Shown here piece after piece: positions 17,265 to 26,220 of a stretch of 64,000 nucleotides of DNA; within the stretch, counting starts at the first letter, position 1, and every line of letters starts with the position of its first letter. The DNA lies in assembly GCA_029561305.1 (NCBI GenBank), contig JAKQJG010000376.1, forward strand, positions 1 to 64,000, given 5' to 3'. The DNA is from Bacteroidota bacterium. Lineage in GTDB: Bacteria > Bacteroidota > Bacteroidia > Chitinophagales > Chitinophagaceae. Position numbers and translations under genes: made by a program. The notes below the pieces were generated by a model, which worked only from the letters and a program-made list of their open reading frames with translations, was not told the DNA's origin and searched no databases.

Positions 17265-17380
17265 TTCCGTGGAATACTACCTAAAGCAATCGTTGCCGTA
17301 GAATTACCCTGCTGAATTTTGAATATTCAAAATAAATACTATACTTTCATCCTAGTTTTCATAGGGTACGGATTAAAAAC

Positions 17381-17413
17381 GAACCGGGGTTTTCACCCTG
17401 GTTCTATTTTTTT
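17381..17413 (+). terminator. Terminator downstream of corA
   Basis: GAACCGGGG at 17381-17389 pairs with CCCTGGTTC ending at 17404 (one G-U pair, loop TTTTCA), followed by TATTTTTTTAT. It closes the ATP-grasp to corA operon. Confidence 0.75.
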
Positions 17414-17440
17414 ATAGCCAATTAGAAGTTATTTTTACCA

Positions 17441-17878
17441 ATGCAGCAAAAAAAGAAAGTAGGAGTTGATGTAATATTGGATGTATTAAAAGAAACACTG
17501 GCAGCTAATCCGGAGTCAGACTTTATAAAGAGCTTACTATTTCAATACCAGGAAAGAGGAGGCTTAAGCAAAAAGCAACTGGAAGGCCTCTTGGGGAAAG
17601 CCTCCAAAGTAGTATCCATTTCGGAAGCCAAACTGGCCACGCTGGAAGCTATCATTTTAAAAAAACATGCAAAACACCGGTCTGATTTACCTGCGCCAAC
17701 ACCTCTTTATACAAAGGACGAATCTGTTGGAAAGATCATTGATGAAATTCTTGAAAAATTTCCCCAGCATAAAAGAGTGGTTTTTTACAAAACCAAATTT
17801 GACAACAATGAAACTTTGTCCGCTGTAGAAAAAACAGAACTGGAAAGGTTTAAAAAATTACTGTTTGACAAAAAATAA
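17441..17878 (+). CDS. Small protein of unknown function
   Basis: 145 mostly helical, Lys/Glu-rich residues. Two similar segments can be seen: DFIKSLLFQYQERGGLSKKQLEGLLGKASKV in the first half and HKRVVFYKTKFDNNETLSAVEKTELERFKKLL at the end. Both read as 'helix - loop - LS.....L...' units, so the protein may hold two copies of one small fold, linked by KHRSDLPAPTPLYTKDE. No family is recognised. The gene lies between two terminators and is monocistronic. Coding is supported by the start just after the corA terminator and the stop exactly at the next one. Confidence 0.7.
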   Translation: MQQKKKVGVDVILDVLKETLAANPESDFIKSLLFQYQERGGLSKKQLEGLLGKASKVVSISEAKLATLEAIILKKHAKHRSDLPAPTPLYTKDESVGKIIDEILEKFPQHKRVVFYKTKFDNNETLSAVEKTELERFKKLLFDKK

Positions 17879-17913
17879 AAGAGCAATTTGAGCCTTCGCC
17901 CAAATTGCTCTTT
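17878..17913. terminator. Bidirectional terminator
   Basis: A perfect 13-bp inverted repeat (AAAGAGCAATTTG / CAAATTGCTCTTT) around a 10-base loop, with A and T runs on both sides. It serves the plus gene ending at 17878 and the minus gene ending at 17934. Confidence 0.85.
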
Positions 17914-17933
17914 ATACAACCGGTAAAAAGGTA

Positions 17934-18908
17934 CTAACTGAATAAACCACCTTTTTTTAACTCTGTTGTTCCTTCGCCAATCAAAAATCCATTTTGATAT
18001 ATCTGTATTTTATAATTACCCTGCTGAAAAGTTGCGCCCGGTACAAAACCAAATTCTACAAATTTTCTTTTTGCTGTTTCCACAATAACCGGAAGTTTTG
18101 TTGTGAATTTCTTTTCTCCTTCTTCCCTGGTTGTAAACATGCCTGACCCGCTTGCTTCATTGGTGATTACCTGGCCATCGGGACCTGTGATCGTTACAAA
18201 TACATCTGTAGATCCTGCAGGAGCAATACGGTTATCAACATTAAAAGATATCAAAAGCTTGTCAACACGTTTTGCAGTCTTTGTTTCTTTTTCCTTTCCT
18301 TCACCTTTAACATTGATTGGTTTTACCTGTATGTTTGAAGCATTTAGTGTGGAAGCCACATCGACTTTTGCCGCCAGTTCATCTTTTGCGGTAGACGTAG
18401 CCGTTAGATCGGCAGTCAATTTTTCTTTATCGGCAGTTAAAGTAACTTTATCAGCTGTTAAACTTTGATTCTCCTGTGTAAGTCTTGCTACGTCGGCTTC
18501 CATTGTCGTAATAGTGCCGTTTAATTCATCAATTAATTTTTTAGCTCTTCCTAACTCAGCAGCAGTAGCATTCCGTTTGTTTAAAATGCTTCTGATCTCA
18601 GTTTTTGCTTTGGCTATTTCATTATTACTCGCTGTCAGTTTTCCTTCTAGTCCTTTGTTGATGCTGCTCATCGAATCAAGCCTTGCAAGTGATGCATCAA
18701 AATTGCTTTGGATGGAGCTTTTTTCATCAGAAACTTTTGCAATCTGCGTTTGCTGTTGCTGAATCTGTTCGCCGGATTTAGTGTGGTCTGAAACGGCATA
18801 TATACCAAGACCCAGCACGGCAGCCGACAATACGCCAATAATAATATTTTTTGTTTGAGATCTTTCTGGTGCCTGGGGGGCAGCAGTTGTTTCATAGTTT
18901 GTATTCAT
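17934..18908 (-). CDS. Membrane-anchored coiled-coil protein of unknown function
   Basis: 324 residues in three parts: a Pro/Thr cytoplasmic start with one transmembrane helix (about 24-44, IIIGVLSAAVLGLGIYAV), a long coiled coil (about 50-180) with heptad-like LTADKVTLTADKEKLTADL repeats, and a C-terminal beta domain (about 200-320) with VDKLLISFNVDNRIAPAGSTD and PDGQVITNEASGSG. The last domain looks like an immunoglobulin-type fold. The topology (N-in, bulk in the periplasm) resembles tethers or stalk proteins, but no family name can be given. The upstream region is the 414-bp gap 18909-19322. Confidence 0.75.
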   Translation of the reverse strand: MNTNYETTAAPQAPERSQTKNIIIGVLSAAVLGLGIYAVSDHTKSGEQIQQQQTQIAKVSDEKSSIQSNFDASLARLDSMSSINKGLEGKLTASNNEIAKAKTEIRSILNKRNATAAELGRAKKLIDELNGTITTMEADVARLTQENQSLTADKVTLTADKEKLTADLTATSTAKDELAAKVDVASTLNASNIQVKPINVKGEGKEKETKTAKRVDKLLISFNVDNRIAPAGSTDVFVTITGPDGQVITNEASGSGMFTTREEGEKKFTTKLPVIVETAKRKFVEFGFVPGATFQQGNYKIQIYQNGFLIGEGTTELKKGGLFS

Positions 18909-19322
18909 AAAATAAGTTTTTTAATTGAAGATTGATTTGTTTAATCAGAATATTGGTTTTTAATAATTTTCACCTGGGAGTCTCCACAACACACATTTTC
19001 GAAAACCGTGCCATAAATTATGGGGAGCAAAACGGTACCTGTTTGTTTTTGCAGTTCCTTAACTTTTGGCAAGAGAAGTTATGCACGCAAATAACAAATA
19101 CAGCAGCATGGTAAGCTGAACAGGCGTTTTTTAAAACGCAGATACCCGGAAGACCTTAATAACGAGGAAAGGTTTACCCACGAAAAGAAAAAAATAATTC
19201 AGCATGCTGTAAACCATCGACAGGTTTTCTTCGTAGGTATAATTGGTTTTTCAAAGGATATGGATTTAAAACGGGGCAAGATTTCTATCTACGCCCCTCT
19301 TTTATTTGTTTACTTTAATAAT
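18909..19322. other. 414-bp region without a recognisable gene
   Basis: AT-rich spacer between two minus-strand genes. It holds a short palindrome GCGTTTTTTAAAACGC (19124-19139), a terminator-like hairpin (19267-19297) and the upstream region of the coiled-coil gene. No open frame with protein-like composition, no tRNA-like or rRNA-like sequence and no clear promoter were seen. Confidence 0.5.
19267..19297 (-). terminator. Candidate terminator of the CarboxypepD-reg gene
   Basis: Read on the minus strand, GGGGCG (from 19297) pairs with TGCCCC ending at 19273 over a 15-base loop, followed by GTTTTAAA. It lies 26 bp after the stop at 19323. Confidence 0.45.
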
Positions 19323-20309
19323 TTACTCAGGAAGAACAGCCGGTTGTACTGTCTTTTTATTAAGACTGTCAGTTTTGGCTTCATGCAGAGATTGCCTTTC
19401 TTTATATTGGCTGTAAGCTGCCATAATATATTCATGAAACTCCCCGGCACTGCTGCTTTTTGTAAATTCATAGGCAGGTCTGTATCTTTTCATAAAGAGT
19501 TGCAGGTCGTTCTCAACAAGCCCGGTTGCCATCTGCACCAGCTCTTTATTAAATCTGGTGTCTATAAATACTTCTTGCTCCCGGATTATTTTAAACTCAT
19601 ACGACGCATTTAAAATGTACTGGTAAAATTCAACCACTTCGCTGTTAAGCGTAAATTCAAAACCTGGCCTGTATTGTTTCATAAAAACATCCAGTTCATT
19701 TCCTTCAAGCCTGGTTACCCTTCTTACCGCAGATTTATTAAACCGGTAGTCAACAAACTTTTCTTTCTCTTCTTCTTCAAGCCGCTGCCGCATTTTTTTT
19801 AATTGTTTATTTCTCTTAAACCGGAATATATTGATTAGCTCATCCAAATCAACACCGGCAGCACCGGAATAACTGTTGGTGCTTAATTTAATACCCGGTT
19901 TTTGGTAGTTAAAAGCTTTGGCATACCGTTCCCGGTTCTCTGCAGAATCCTGGCGGTAGCTTCTTGTAAAGACTTTTACTTCCTTCAGTCTTTTGTATTT
20001 TTCGTCTACCCTTATATGTAAAGCAATATCAAAGATGCCGCTGTTGGGTACCTGGGCTACAGCAAATTTTAAAGTGGGTTTGTTTTTGTAAATAAAAATA
20101 AGTGAGTCCCTTTCACCTGCAAGTATATTATACCTTCCGTTTGAATCTGTAACGGCCATGACGCCGCTGCTGCTTTGGATGATTACATCTTTTACGGGAA
20201 CTGTTTTTGTGGAATCATACACCGTACCGGTAATAACCACCTGGCCTTTAGTAAATAGAAAAAGCAGGCAGCATGCAACTGTAAAACGTATTTTGTACAA
20301 AAGCCTCAA
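19323..20309 (-). CDS. Exported protein with carboxypeptidase-regulatory-like domain
   Basis: 328 residues. A signal peptide (residues 1-22, ending TKGQ) is followed by a CarboxypepD-reg-like beta sandwich (about 24-110: VVITGTVYDSTKTVPVKDVIIQSSSGVMAVTDSNGRYNI). The remaining 210 residues are helical and basic, with two similar segments: EGNELDVFMKQYRPGFEFTLNSE near 210 and VENDLQLFMKRYRPAYEFTKSSS near 270, apparently an internal duplication of roughly 60 residues. This type is common in Bacteroidota and usually periplasmic; no enzymatic motif is seen. It may be a cell-surface or envelope structural protein. Confidence 0.78.
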   Translation of the reverse strand: MRLLYKIRFTVACCLLFLFTKGQVVITGTVYDSTKTVPVKDVIIQSSSGVMAVTDSNGRYNILAGERDSLIFIYKNKPTLKFAVAQVPNSGIFDIALHIRVDEKYKRLKEVKVFTRSYRQDSAENRERYAKAFNYQKPGIKLSTNSYSGAAGVDLDELINIFRFKRNKQLKKMRQRLEEEEKEKFVDYRFNKSAVRRVTRLEGNELDVFMKQYRPGFEFTLNSEVVEFYQYILNASYEFKIIREQEVFIDTRFNKELVQMATGLVENDLQLFMKRYRPAYEFTKSSSAGEFHEYIMAAYSQYKERQSLHEAKTDSLNKKTVQPAVLPE

Positions 20310-20374
20310 TTGTTAGTGTTTGTATGCCGCAATATTATAGCAGAAATGCTGTATGAAAAACTTACCGCTTCTTT

Positions 20375-21238
20375 TTAACTGTTATTTGTGGCTTGCAATA
20401 AGTGGCTTATCACTTCCGGGTAATGTTTGTGCTCGAGCTGGTGGATCTTTTGCGCAAGCGAAGCAGGCGTTTCATTTTCTTCAATGGAGCAGGTAGCCTG
20501 CTGTATAATATTACCGTGGTCATATATTTCATCCACATAATGAATGGTGATACCACTCTCCTTTTCTTTTGCAGCAAGTACAGCTTCATGCACTTTGTCG
20601 CCATACATACCCTTGCCACCATATTTTGGTAATAGTGCCGGGTGTATATTGATGATTTTGTTTGGAAACTTGTTGATAAGTGTAACGGGCACTTTCCATA
20701 AAAAACCCGCCAGCACTATAAAGTCTATATGTTGCCGGGCTAATTCGGGCAAGTAAGCGTCTTCTTCATAAAACCGCTTCTTTTGAATAAGCAGCGAAGG
20801 TATTTTCCTGGCAGCTGCCAGGTTTAATACCCCGGCTTGCGGGTTGTTGCAAACAATAAGACTAATCTTAACAGCACCATTGTTTTGAAAATGGTCGATT
20901 ATTTTATGCGCATTGCTCCCGGCACCACTTGCAAAAATGGCGACATGGGTAACGGGGCTCTTTTGCCGGGTCATCCTGGTCCAGACCTTTGTTAGGTATT
21001 TTTTAAAAAACGGGTATTGGCCAAAAGGAATGCTGACAAGCAAAACACAGAGCGGCCAGATCAAGGTCATTGCGATGATATACAGTACTACCCACAGGCC
21101 GTTTTTTTCCAGCCCGGTTGATATCAACAGCCTGCGGGCCAGGTAACCACAAAGACTGCCGCCAAGGGCAAAAGTGCAGAGAATTAAGAAAAGCTGGAGA
21201 CCATTCACTTTCCATCTTTGCTGTAGTTTGCTGAACAT
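20375..21238 (-). CDS. purN: DUF6787 membrane domain fused to phosphoribosylglycinamide formyltransferase (PurN)
   Basis: 287 residues from the start at 21238 (MFSKLQQRWKVNGLQL). Residues 1-95 hold two hydrophobic segments and KNGLWVVLYIIAMTLIWPL...VSIPFGQYPFFKKYL, which I recognise as the small DUF6787 membrane family. Residues about 98-287 are a complete PurN: ASGAGSNAHKIIDHF, NIHPALLP with catalytic Asn and His, and YDHGNII with the catalytic Asp. PurN uses 10-formyl-tetrahydrofolate to formylate GAR, step 3 of purine synthesis. The fusion would tether a normally soluble enzyme to the inner membrane. I found no break between the two parts (one continuous frame). Confidence 0.85.
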   Translation of the reverse strand: MFSKLQQRWKVNGLQLFLILCTFALGGSLCGYLARRLLISTGLEKNGLWVVLYIIAMTLIWPLCVLLVSIPFGQYPFFKKYLTKVWTRMTRQKSPVTHVAIFASGAGSNAHKIIDHFQNNGAVKISLIVCNNPQAGVLNLAAARKIPSLLIQKKRFYEEDAYLPELARQHIDFIVLAGFLWKVPVTLINKFPNKIINIHPALLPKYGGKGMYGDKVHEAVLAAKEKESGITIHYVDEIYDHGNIIQQATCSIEENETPASLAQKIHQLEHKHYPEVISHLLQATNNS

Positions 21239-21395
21239 GCCGCAAAAGTGCTGCAAAAATTTAACAAATGAGGCCGGAGGGTCTGAAAAGTAGGTTTATA
21301 AAATTCTGTTTACAAAAACATGACAATGGGTGCATGGAACATACAACAATCGGCTGAAAATCAAGCTGGACAAGGAAAAAATTTTTTTTAGAATG

Positions 21396-21428
21396 TTGAT
21401 ATATTGTGAACATACATACTTATTTTTG
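21396..21428 (+). promoter_or_regulatory. Candidate promoter of the act-cox operon
   Basis: TTG at 21396-21398, 22 bp, then TATTTTTG at 21421-21428, an exact TAnnTTTG match. The start would be about 40 bases before the actA ATG at 21475. Confidence 0.5.
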
Positions 21429-21474
21429 CAGCCGGATAAAGGTTTTTTCCCCACCATCATCCTTAACAAACTGT

Positions 21475-22758
21475 ATGAGTCGTTATAGAAAATTCTTTCA
21501 AACTTCACTGGTAAGTGTACTTCTTATTGTAATATTCTCGTTCTCAAATAGTGCAGTATTGGCTGCTACCGGAGAGGAACTTTTTAAAGCTAACTGTGCC
21601 GCTTGCCACAAGCCGGATGCTGATATGACGGGTCCGATGCTGAAAGGCGCCAGGGAAAGAGCCCCTAACCCAGAGTGGGCTTATAAATGGGTGAATAATG
21701 TGAATACCATGGTGGAGACAGATCCATACGCAAAAAAACTGTTGGCTACCTGGGGTTCGAAAATGACACAGTTCAATCTGCCTAAAGATGATATCAAAGC
21801 AATATTAGATTATGCAGATGCCTATACCCCACCTCCGCCTCCGGGTGGTGGTACCGGAGCGCCTGCACAAGACAACTCCCTTCTCTTTGGTATCCTAACC
21901 CTGATCCTTGCTGTTGTTGCCTTCATTTTATTACAGGTAAACAGCAGTCTTAAAAAATTATCGGATGAAAAAGACGGGGTGTTCAGGAGTGAGCCTGTTC
22001 CTTTCTACCGCAATAAAGCCTATTTGATGACTGCAGTTATTGTGTTGTTCTGTTTTGCAGGATATAAAACAACCAATGCGCTGATCGGGCTTGGCCGTAT
22101 GAAAGATTACCAGCCAAAACAACCTATTTATTATTCCCATAAAGTACACGCCGGCACCAACCAGATCAACTGTTTGTATTGCCATAGCGGTGCGCAAGAC
22201 AGTAAGTTCTCAAATATTCCATCAGTGAATGTGTGTATGAACTGCCATAAATCAATTAATAAATATGAAGGTCCTGATGAATTGAAACTTGAAGATGGTA
22301 CGGCAGTTAACGGTACAGCAGAAATACAGAAGTTGTATGATTATGCCGGCTGGAACCCTGCGTCAAAAAAATACGACAAACCGGGTAAACCCATCGAATG
22401 GGTGAAGATCCACAACCTGCCTGACCATGTTTATTTCAATCATAGCCAGCACGTGAAAGTGGGCAAGCAGCAATGTCAAACCTGCCACGGTGAAATTCAG
22501 GAAATGGGTGAAGTGAAACAATTCAGCGATCTCAGCATGGGCTGGTGTATCAATTGCCACAGGGAAAGCAAGGTTGACTTCTACAACACAAAAACCGGAG
22601 AAGGTAACAAGTTCTATAGCATTTATGAGAAGTTCCATGATGAAATGGCCGACTCAGTAAGGAACAAGAACGGTAAAATGGTGGAAAATCCACACAGGTT
22701 AGACAGTGTAACAGTGGAGAAGATCGGTGGTACAGAATGTCAGAAATGTCACTATTAA
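21475..22758 (+). CDS. actA: Alternative complex III subunit ActA, multiheme cytochrome c with extra N-terminal heme domain
   Basis: 427 residues from 21475 (MSRYRKFF), preferred over the ATG at 21406 because a signal helix follows directly. Layout: signal/anchor helix 10-32, a monoheme domain with CAACH at about 41, two transmembrane helices (about 135-155 and 182-205), then five hemes (CLYCH, CMNCH, CQTCH, CINCH, CQKCH). Six CxxCH motifs in all. In the described complexes ActA is pentaheme, so the first motif looks like a fused cytochrome c domain. ActA carries electrons from ActB toward cytochrome c or the oxidase on the periplasmic side. It is the first gene of a long operon. Confidence 0.9.
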   Translation: MSRYRKFFQTSLVSVLLIVIFSFSNSAVLAATGEELFKANCAACHKPDADMTGPMLKGARERAPNPEWAYKWVNNVNTMVETDPYAKKLLATWGSKMTQFNLPKDDIKAILDYADAYTPPPPPGGGTGAPAQDNSLLFGILTLILAVVAFILLQVNSSLKKLSDEKDGVFRSEPVPFYRNKAYLMTAVIVLFCFAGYKTTNALIGLGRMKDYQPKQPIYYSHKVHAGTNQINCLYCHSGAQDSKFSNIPSVNVCMNCHKSINKYEGPDELKLEDGTAVNGTAEIQKLYDYAGWNPASKKYDKPGKPIEWVKIHNLPDHVYFNHSQHVKVGKQQCQTCHGEIQEMGEVKQFSDLSMGWCINCHRESKVDFYNTKTGEGNKFYSIYEKFHDEMADSVRNKNGKMVENPHRLDSVTVEKIGGTECQKCHY

Positions 22759-22817
22759 TGTAATGTGTTAATGTGAAGATGGCTCAATTTGAAAATGGCT
22801 TTAAACCAGTGGCAGTC

Positions 22818-22853
22818 AATTTTCAAATTTTCAAATTATCGAATTTTCAAATT
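22818..22853. repeat. Triple TTTTCAAATT repeat in the actA-actB spacer
   Basis: The word TTTTCAAATT occurs at 22820-22829, 22828-22837 and 22844-22853, ending 5 bp before the actB ATG. TTTGAAAA at 22789-22797 upstream is the inverted form. Confidence 0.7.
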
Positions 22854-22858
22854 ATAGT

Positions 22859-25800
22859 ATGGAAAAAAAGTACTGGCAAAGTTTTGGTGAATTAAATCAA
22901 TCAGAATCTTTTCAGAAAAAGTCGGAGGATGAGTTCCAGGAGCAATTGCTGCCTTTGGAAGATCTGGATAATGGTTTACTGGATGCCAAAAGCCCAAGAA
23001 GGGATTTTCTTAAATACTTAGGTTTCAGCACAGCTGCGGCTACATTAGCTGCCAGTTGCCAGACACCAGTACGCAAGTCGGTTCCATTCTTAAAAAAGCC
23101 GGATGATTTAGTGTTGGGCGTGGCCAATTACTATGCTTCTACTTTTGTAAATGAAGGAGATGTGCAGCCGGTAATTGTAAAACAAAGAGACGGCCGTCCT
23201 ATAAAAATTGAAGGAAATGAAAACTCAAAAATAACAGGAGGGGGCACCAGTGCCATGTCGCAGGCATCGGTACTGGATCTATACGACACCACCAGGGTTC
23301 GCCATCCAAAAGAAAAATCAGGCGGACAGTTTAAAGAGGTTCCCAAATTTGATCAGCTGGATAAAACCATTGCAGATAAACTGGCAGCGCTCGGTGGCAA
23401 ACCCGTTGTATTATTAACCACAACACTTAACTCTCCTTCAACAGCACAGGTAATAACTGAATTTTTAGCAAAATACCCTGGCAGCCGCCATGTTCAATAT
23501 GATGCAGTGAGCTATAGCGGTATGTTGCTGGCCAATGAGGCCTGCTATGGTAAAAGGGCAATTCCTTCTTATCATTTTGATAATGCTAAAGTAATTGTGA
23601 GCCTTGGCGCTGATTTCCTTGGCACATGGTTGAGCCCGGTTGAGTTCACTTATCAATATCAAAAGAACAGGAAAATTTCGGGTACAAAACCTGAAATGAG
23701 CCGTCATATACAATTTGAAAGCTATCTCAGCCTTACCGGAAGTAATGCAGACGACAGGTTTGTACACAGGCCTTCGGAAAAAGCGGCTGTTGCTTTAAAT
23801 ATTTTGGCAAAATTGGGTGGCAGTGTTACAGCACCTGCTATCAGCGATGCAGCAGTAAACAAAGGGATTGATGAAACCGTTGCACACCTCAAAGCAAATA
23901 GCGGCGCGGCATTGGTTGTTTGTGGCAGCAACGACGTGAACCTGCAGATCATCGTAAATGCCATCAACGAAGCAATCGGTGCTAATGGTAAAACAATTAA
24001 CTGGGCCGTTGCCTCTAACTACCGCCAGGGTATAGACGCCGATTTTAATACACTTGTAAATGATATCAATGCTGGTAATATCGGCGCTTTGCTGGTATAC
24101 GGAGCTAACCCGGTATACAATTACCTTAACGGCGCCAAACTGGGTGATGCGATCAGCAAATTACCATTGACCATCTCTTTCAGCGGCACCATTGATGAAA
24201 CAACCGAGTGTTGCAAATACATCATCCCTTCGCACCACTGGCTCGAAAGCTGGGGTGATGCAGAACCTAAAACCGGCCATTTTTGCTTACAGCAGCCTAC
24301 TGTTAATCCATTGTTTAAAACAAGGCCTTTCCAAACGTCTTTGTTGAAATGGGCTGGCAGCACAATGGACTATGAAGCTTACTTTAAAGATTTCTGGACT
24401 AAAAAGCTGGGTACAGCAGAAGCATTTCATGCTGCACTGCAGTCTGGTTTAATAGAAACAGCTGATACAGTGGGTGGAGCCACTTTTAGCAGCGCAAAAC
24501 TGGCTGAAGCAGCTTCCAAAGTAGCTACGGCAAAACAAGGTTTTGAAGTGGTGCTTTATCAAAAAGTTGGTATGGGAAGCGGAAGCCAGGCCAACAACCC
24601 CTGGTTGCAGGAAATGCCTGACCCTATTTCAAAAGTAACCTGGGATAACTATGCTATGGTAAGCCCGGCCCTGTATAAAGAATTGACTGGAAAAGACCTT
24701 GTTGGCGAACAGCGTGATGGTGATGCCTATGAAGTAACACCAGAAAAGCCGGTTGTAAAGATCAAAGTTAATAATATAGAGAAGGAATTGCCAATGCTTG
24801 TTCTGCCGGGTATTCATCCTAAGGTGGTGGCAGTTGCAGTTGGATATGGAAGGGCAAGTAAAGACCCCGTTAATACAAAAGAGAACATTGGCAAAGCAGC
24901 AAATGGTGCTGGCGTAAATGTATATCCGTTTGTAACATTTGACGGTACCGGTTTCCGGTATTCAGGTCCAGCGGAACTTTCCAAATCAACCAAAGATCCA
25001 TACATGCTTGCACAAACGCAGGTGCATGGTTCTTCAGAAAGCAGGCCAGTCTTATACGAAACGAATTTAAAAACATTTATAGCCAATCCAGGCAGGGTAT
25101 TAGAAGAAGCTACGCATGAAAGAGCACTGCTATTGCATGGTTCACATGGCGAAGATTTTGTAAAAGATGCCACCATTTATCCCTACTATGATAAGCCGGG
25201 TGTTAAATGGGGAATGAGCATTGACCTGAACACCTGTACTGGTTGCAGTGCCTGCGTTATTGCCTGTACTGCAGAAAACAATGTGGCGGTGGTTGGTAAA
25301 AAGCAGGTGGCGAGATATCATGAAATGCACTGGCTTCGTATTGACCGCTATTTCACTGGCGATGTTACCAATCCTGATGTAGTGTTTCAGCCGATGCTGT
25401 GCCAGCATTGCGATAATGCTCCTTGCGAAAACGTTTGCCCTGTAGCTGCCACCAACCATAGCAGTGAAGGCCTTAACCAAATGACTTATAACCGTTGTAT
25501 CGGTACAAGATATTGCGCAAACAACTGTCCGTTTAAGGTTCGCCGTTTTAACTGGCTGGATTATAATGGTGCAGACAGCTTTGCAGATAACCAGGAGACA
25601 TTAATTGGGTCGGATTTAGATGATGTGACATTACAAATGAACGACGACTTAACAAGAATGGTGTTGAATCCGGATGTTACAGTTCGTTCAAGAGGCGTAA
25701 TTGAAAAATGTTCTTTCTGCGTTCAGCGTTTACAGGAAAGCAAGCTGGCTGCTAAAAAAGCAGAAGACCCAACATTGGTACGTAATGTAAAAGTGGCATG

Positions 25801-26047
25801 TTCACAGGCTTGCCCTGGAGGTTGTATCACTTTTGGTAATGTGAACGATCCAGAAAGTGAGGTGTCCAAAGCAAGGGCCGATCAGAACAGGAATTTCTAT
25901 GTGTTAGAGCAACTGCATGTGCTGCCAAATGTGAGTTACCTGGCTAAAATTAAGAATACAGACAGGCATGTAACAAATGAGAAAGCAGAAGAGGGTGGTC
26001 ATGGCGAAAAGAATGCAGCGCATAAAGCAGAAAAAGCACACGGATAA
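22859..26047 (+). CDS. actB: Alternative complex III subunit ActB, molybdopterin-oxidoreductase-like with Fe-S domain
   Basis: 1062 residues. A short lead carries a Tat-like SPRRDFLKYLGFS followed by AASC, a lipobox, at about 65. Residues about 80-780 are a molybdopterin-oxidoreductase-like fold, thought to be cofactor-free in this complex. The rest (about 790-1010) is an NrfC-type ferredoxin domain: CTGCSACVIAC, CQHCDNAPCENVC, CIGTRYCANNC and CSFC...CSQAC, enough for four clusters. ActB passes electrons from the quinol site in ActC to ActA. The C-terminus is Lys/Glu/His-rich. Full family length, no frame break. Confidence 0.94.
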   Translation: MEKKYWQSFGELNQSESFQKKSEDEFQEQLLPLEDLDNGLLDAKSPRRDFLKYLGFSTAAATLAASCQTPVRKSVPFLKKPDDLVLGVANYYASTFVNEGDVQPVIVKQRDGRPIKIEGNENSKITGGGTSAMSQASVLDLYDTTRVRHPKEKSGGQFKEVPKFDQLDKTIADKLAALGGKPVVLLTTTLNSPSTAQVITEFLAKYPGSRHVQYDAVSYSGMLLANEACYGKRAIPSYHFDNAKVIVSLGADFLGTWLSPVEFTYQYQKNRKISGTKPEMSRHIQFESYLSLTGSNADDRFVHRPSEKAAVALNILAKLGGSVTAPAISDAAVNKGIDETVAHLKANSGAALVVCGSNDVNLQIIVNAINEAIGANGKTINWAVASNYRQGIDADFNTLVNDINAGNIGALLVYGANPVYNYLNGAKLGDAISKLPLTISFSGTIDETTECCKYIIPSHHWLESWGDAEPKTGHFCLQQPTVNPLFKTRPFQTSLLKWAGSTMDYEAYFKDFWTKKLGTAEAFHAALQSGLIETADTVGGATFSSAKLAEAASKVATAKQGFEVVLYQKVGMGSGSQANNPWLQEMPDPISKVTWDNYAMVSPALYKELTGKDLVGEQRDGDAYEVTPEKPVVKIKVNNIEKELPMLVLPGIHPKVVAVAVGYGRASKDPVNTKENIGKAANGAGVNVYPFVTFDGTGFRYSGPAELSKSTKDPYMLAQTQVHGSSESRPVLYETNLKTFIANPGRVLEEATHERALLLHGSHGEDFVKDATIYPYYDKPGVKWGMSIDLNTCTGCSACVIACTAENNVAVVGKKQVARYHEMHWLRIDRYFTGDVTNPDVVFQPMLCQHCDNAPCENVCPVAATNHSSEGLNQMTYNRCIGTRYCANNCPFKVRRFNWLDYNGADSFADNQETLIGSDLDDVTLQMNDDLTRMVLNPDVTVRSRGVIEKCSFCVQRLQESKLAAKKAEDPTLVRNVKVACSQACPGGCITFGNVNDPESEVSKARADQNRNFYVLEQLHVLPNVSYLAKIKNTDRHVTNEKAEEGGHGEKNAAHKAEKAHG

Positions 26048-26170
26048 TAAGCCACTCTAACCTGCACAGGAATGAAGTACTGGAGGTGAGTTGTTCGCAC
26101 GTATAAATGTTGAAATGGTTATAAAGCTGAAATGCTTAATTACTGAAATTGAACAATAAAAAAAATGCCT

Positions 26171-26210
26171 GGCCTCTCCCGATAACAATCGGGAGAATGA
26201 GGGTGAGGCC
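26171..26210. repeat. Nested hairpin in the actB-actC spacer
   Basis: A perfect 9-bp stem TCTCCCGAT / ATCGGGAGA with loop AACA (26175-26196) inside an outer pair GGCCTC / GAGGCC (26171 and 26205). It lies 11 bp before actC and lacks a T run, so it is a repeat or processing site rather than a terminator. Confidence 0.6.
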
Positions 26211-26220
26211 TCAATAAGAT

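Noticed and set aside
18909-19322. Possible small RNA gene in the 414-bp gap
   Set aside because: Only a short palindrome and a terminator-like hairpin are visible, with no promoter match that would define an RNA.
26171-26210. Nested hairpin as a terminator between actB and actC
   Set aside because: No T run follows and the next gene is part of the same complex, so it is listed as a repeat.
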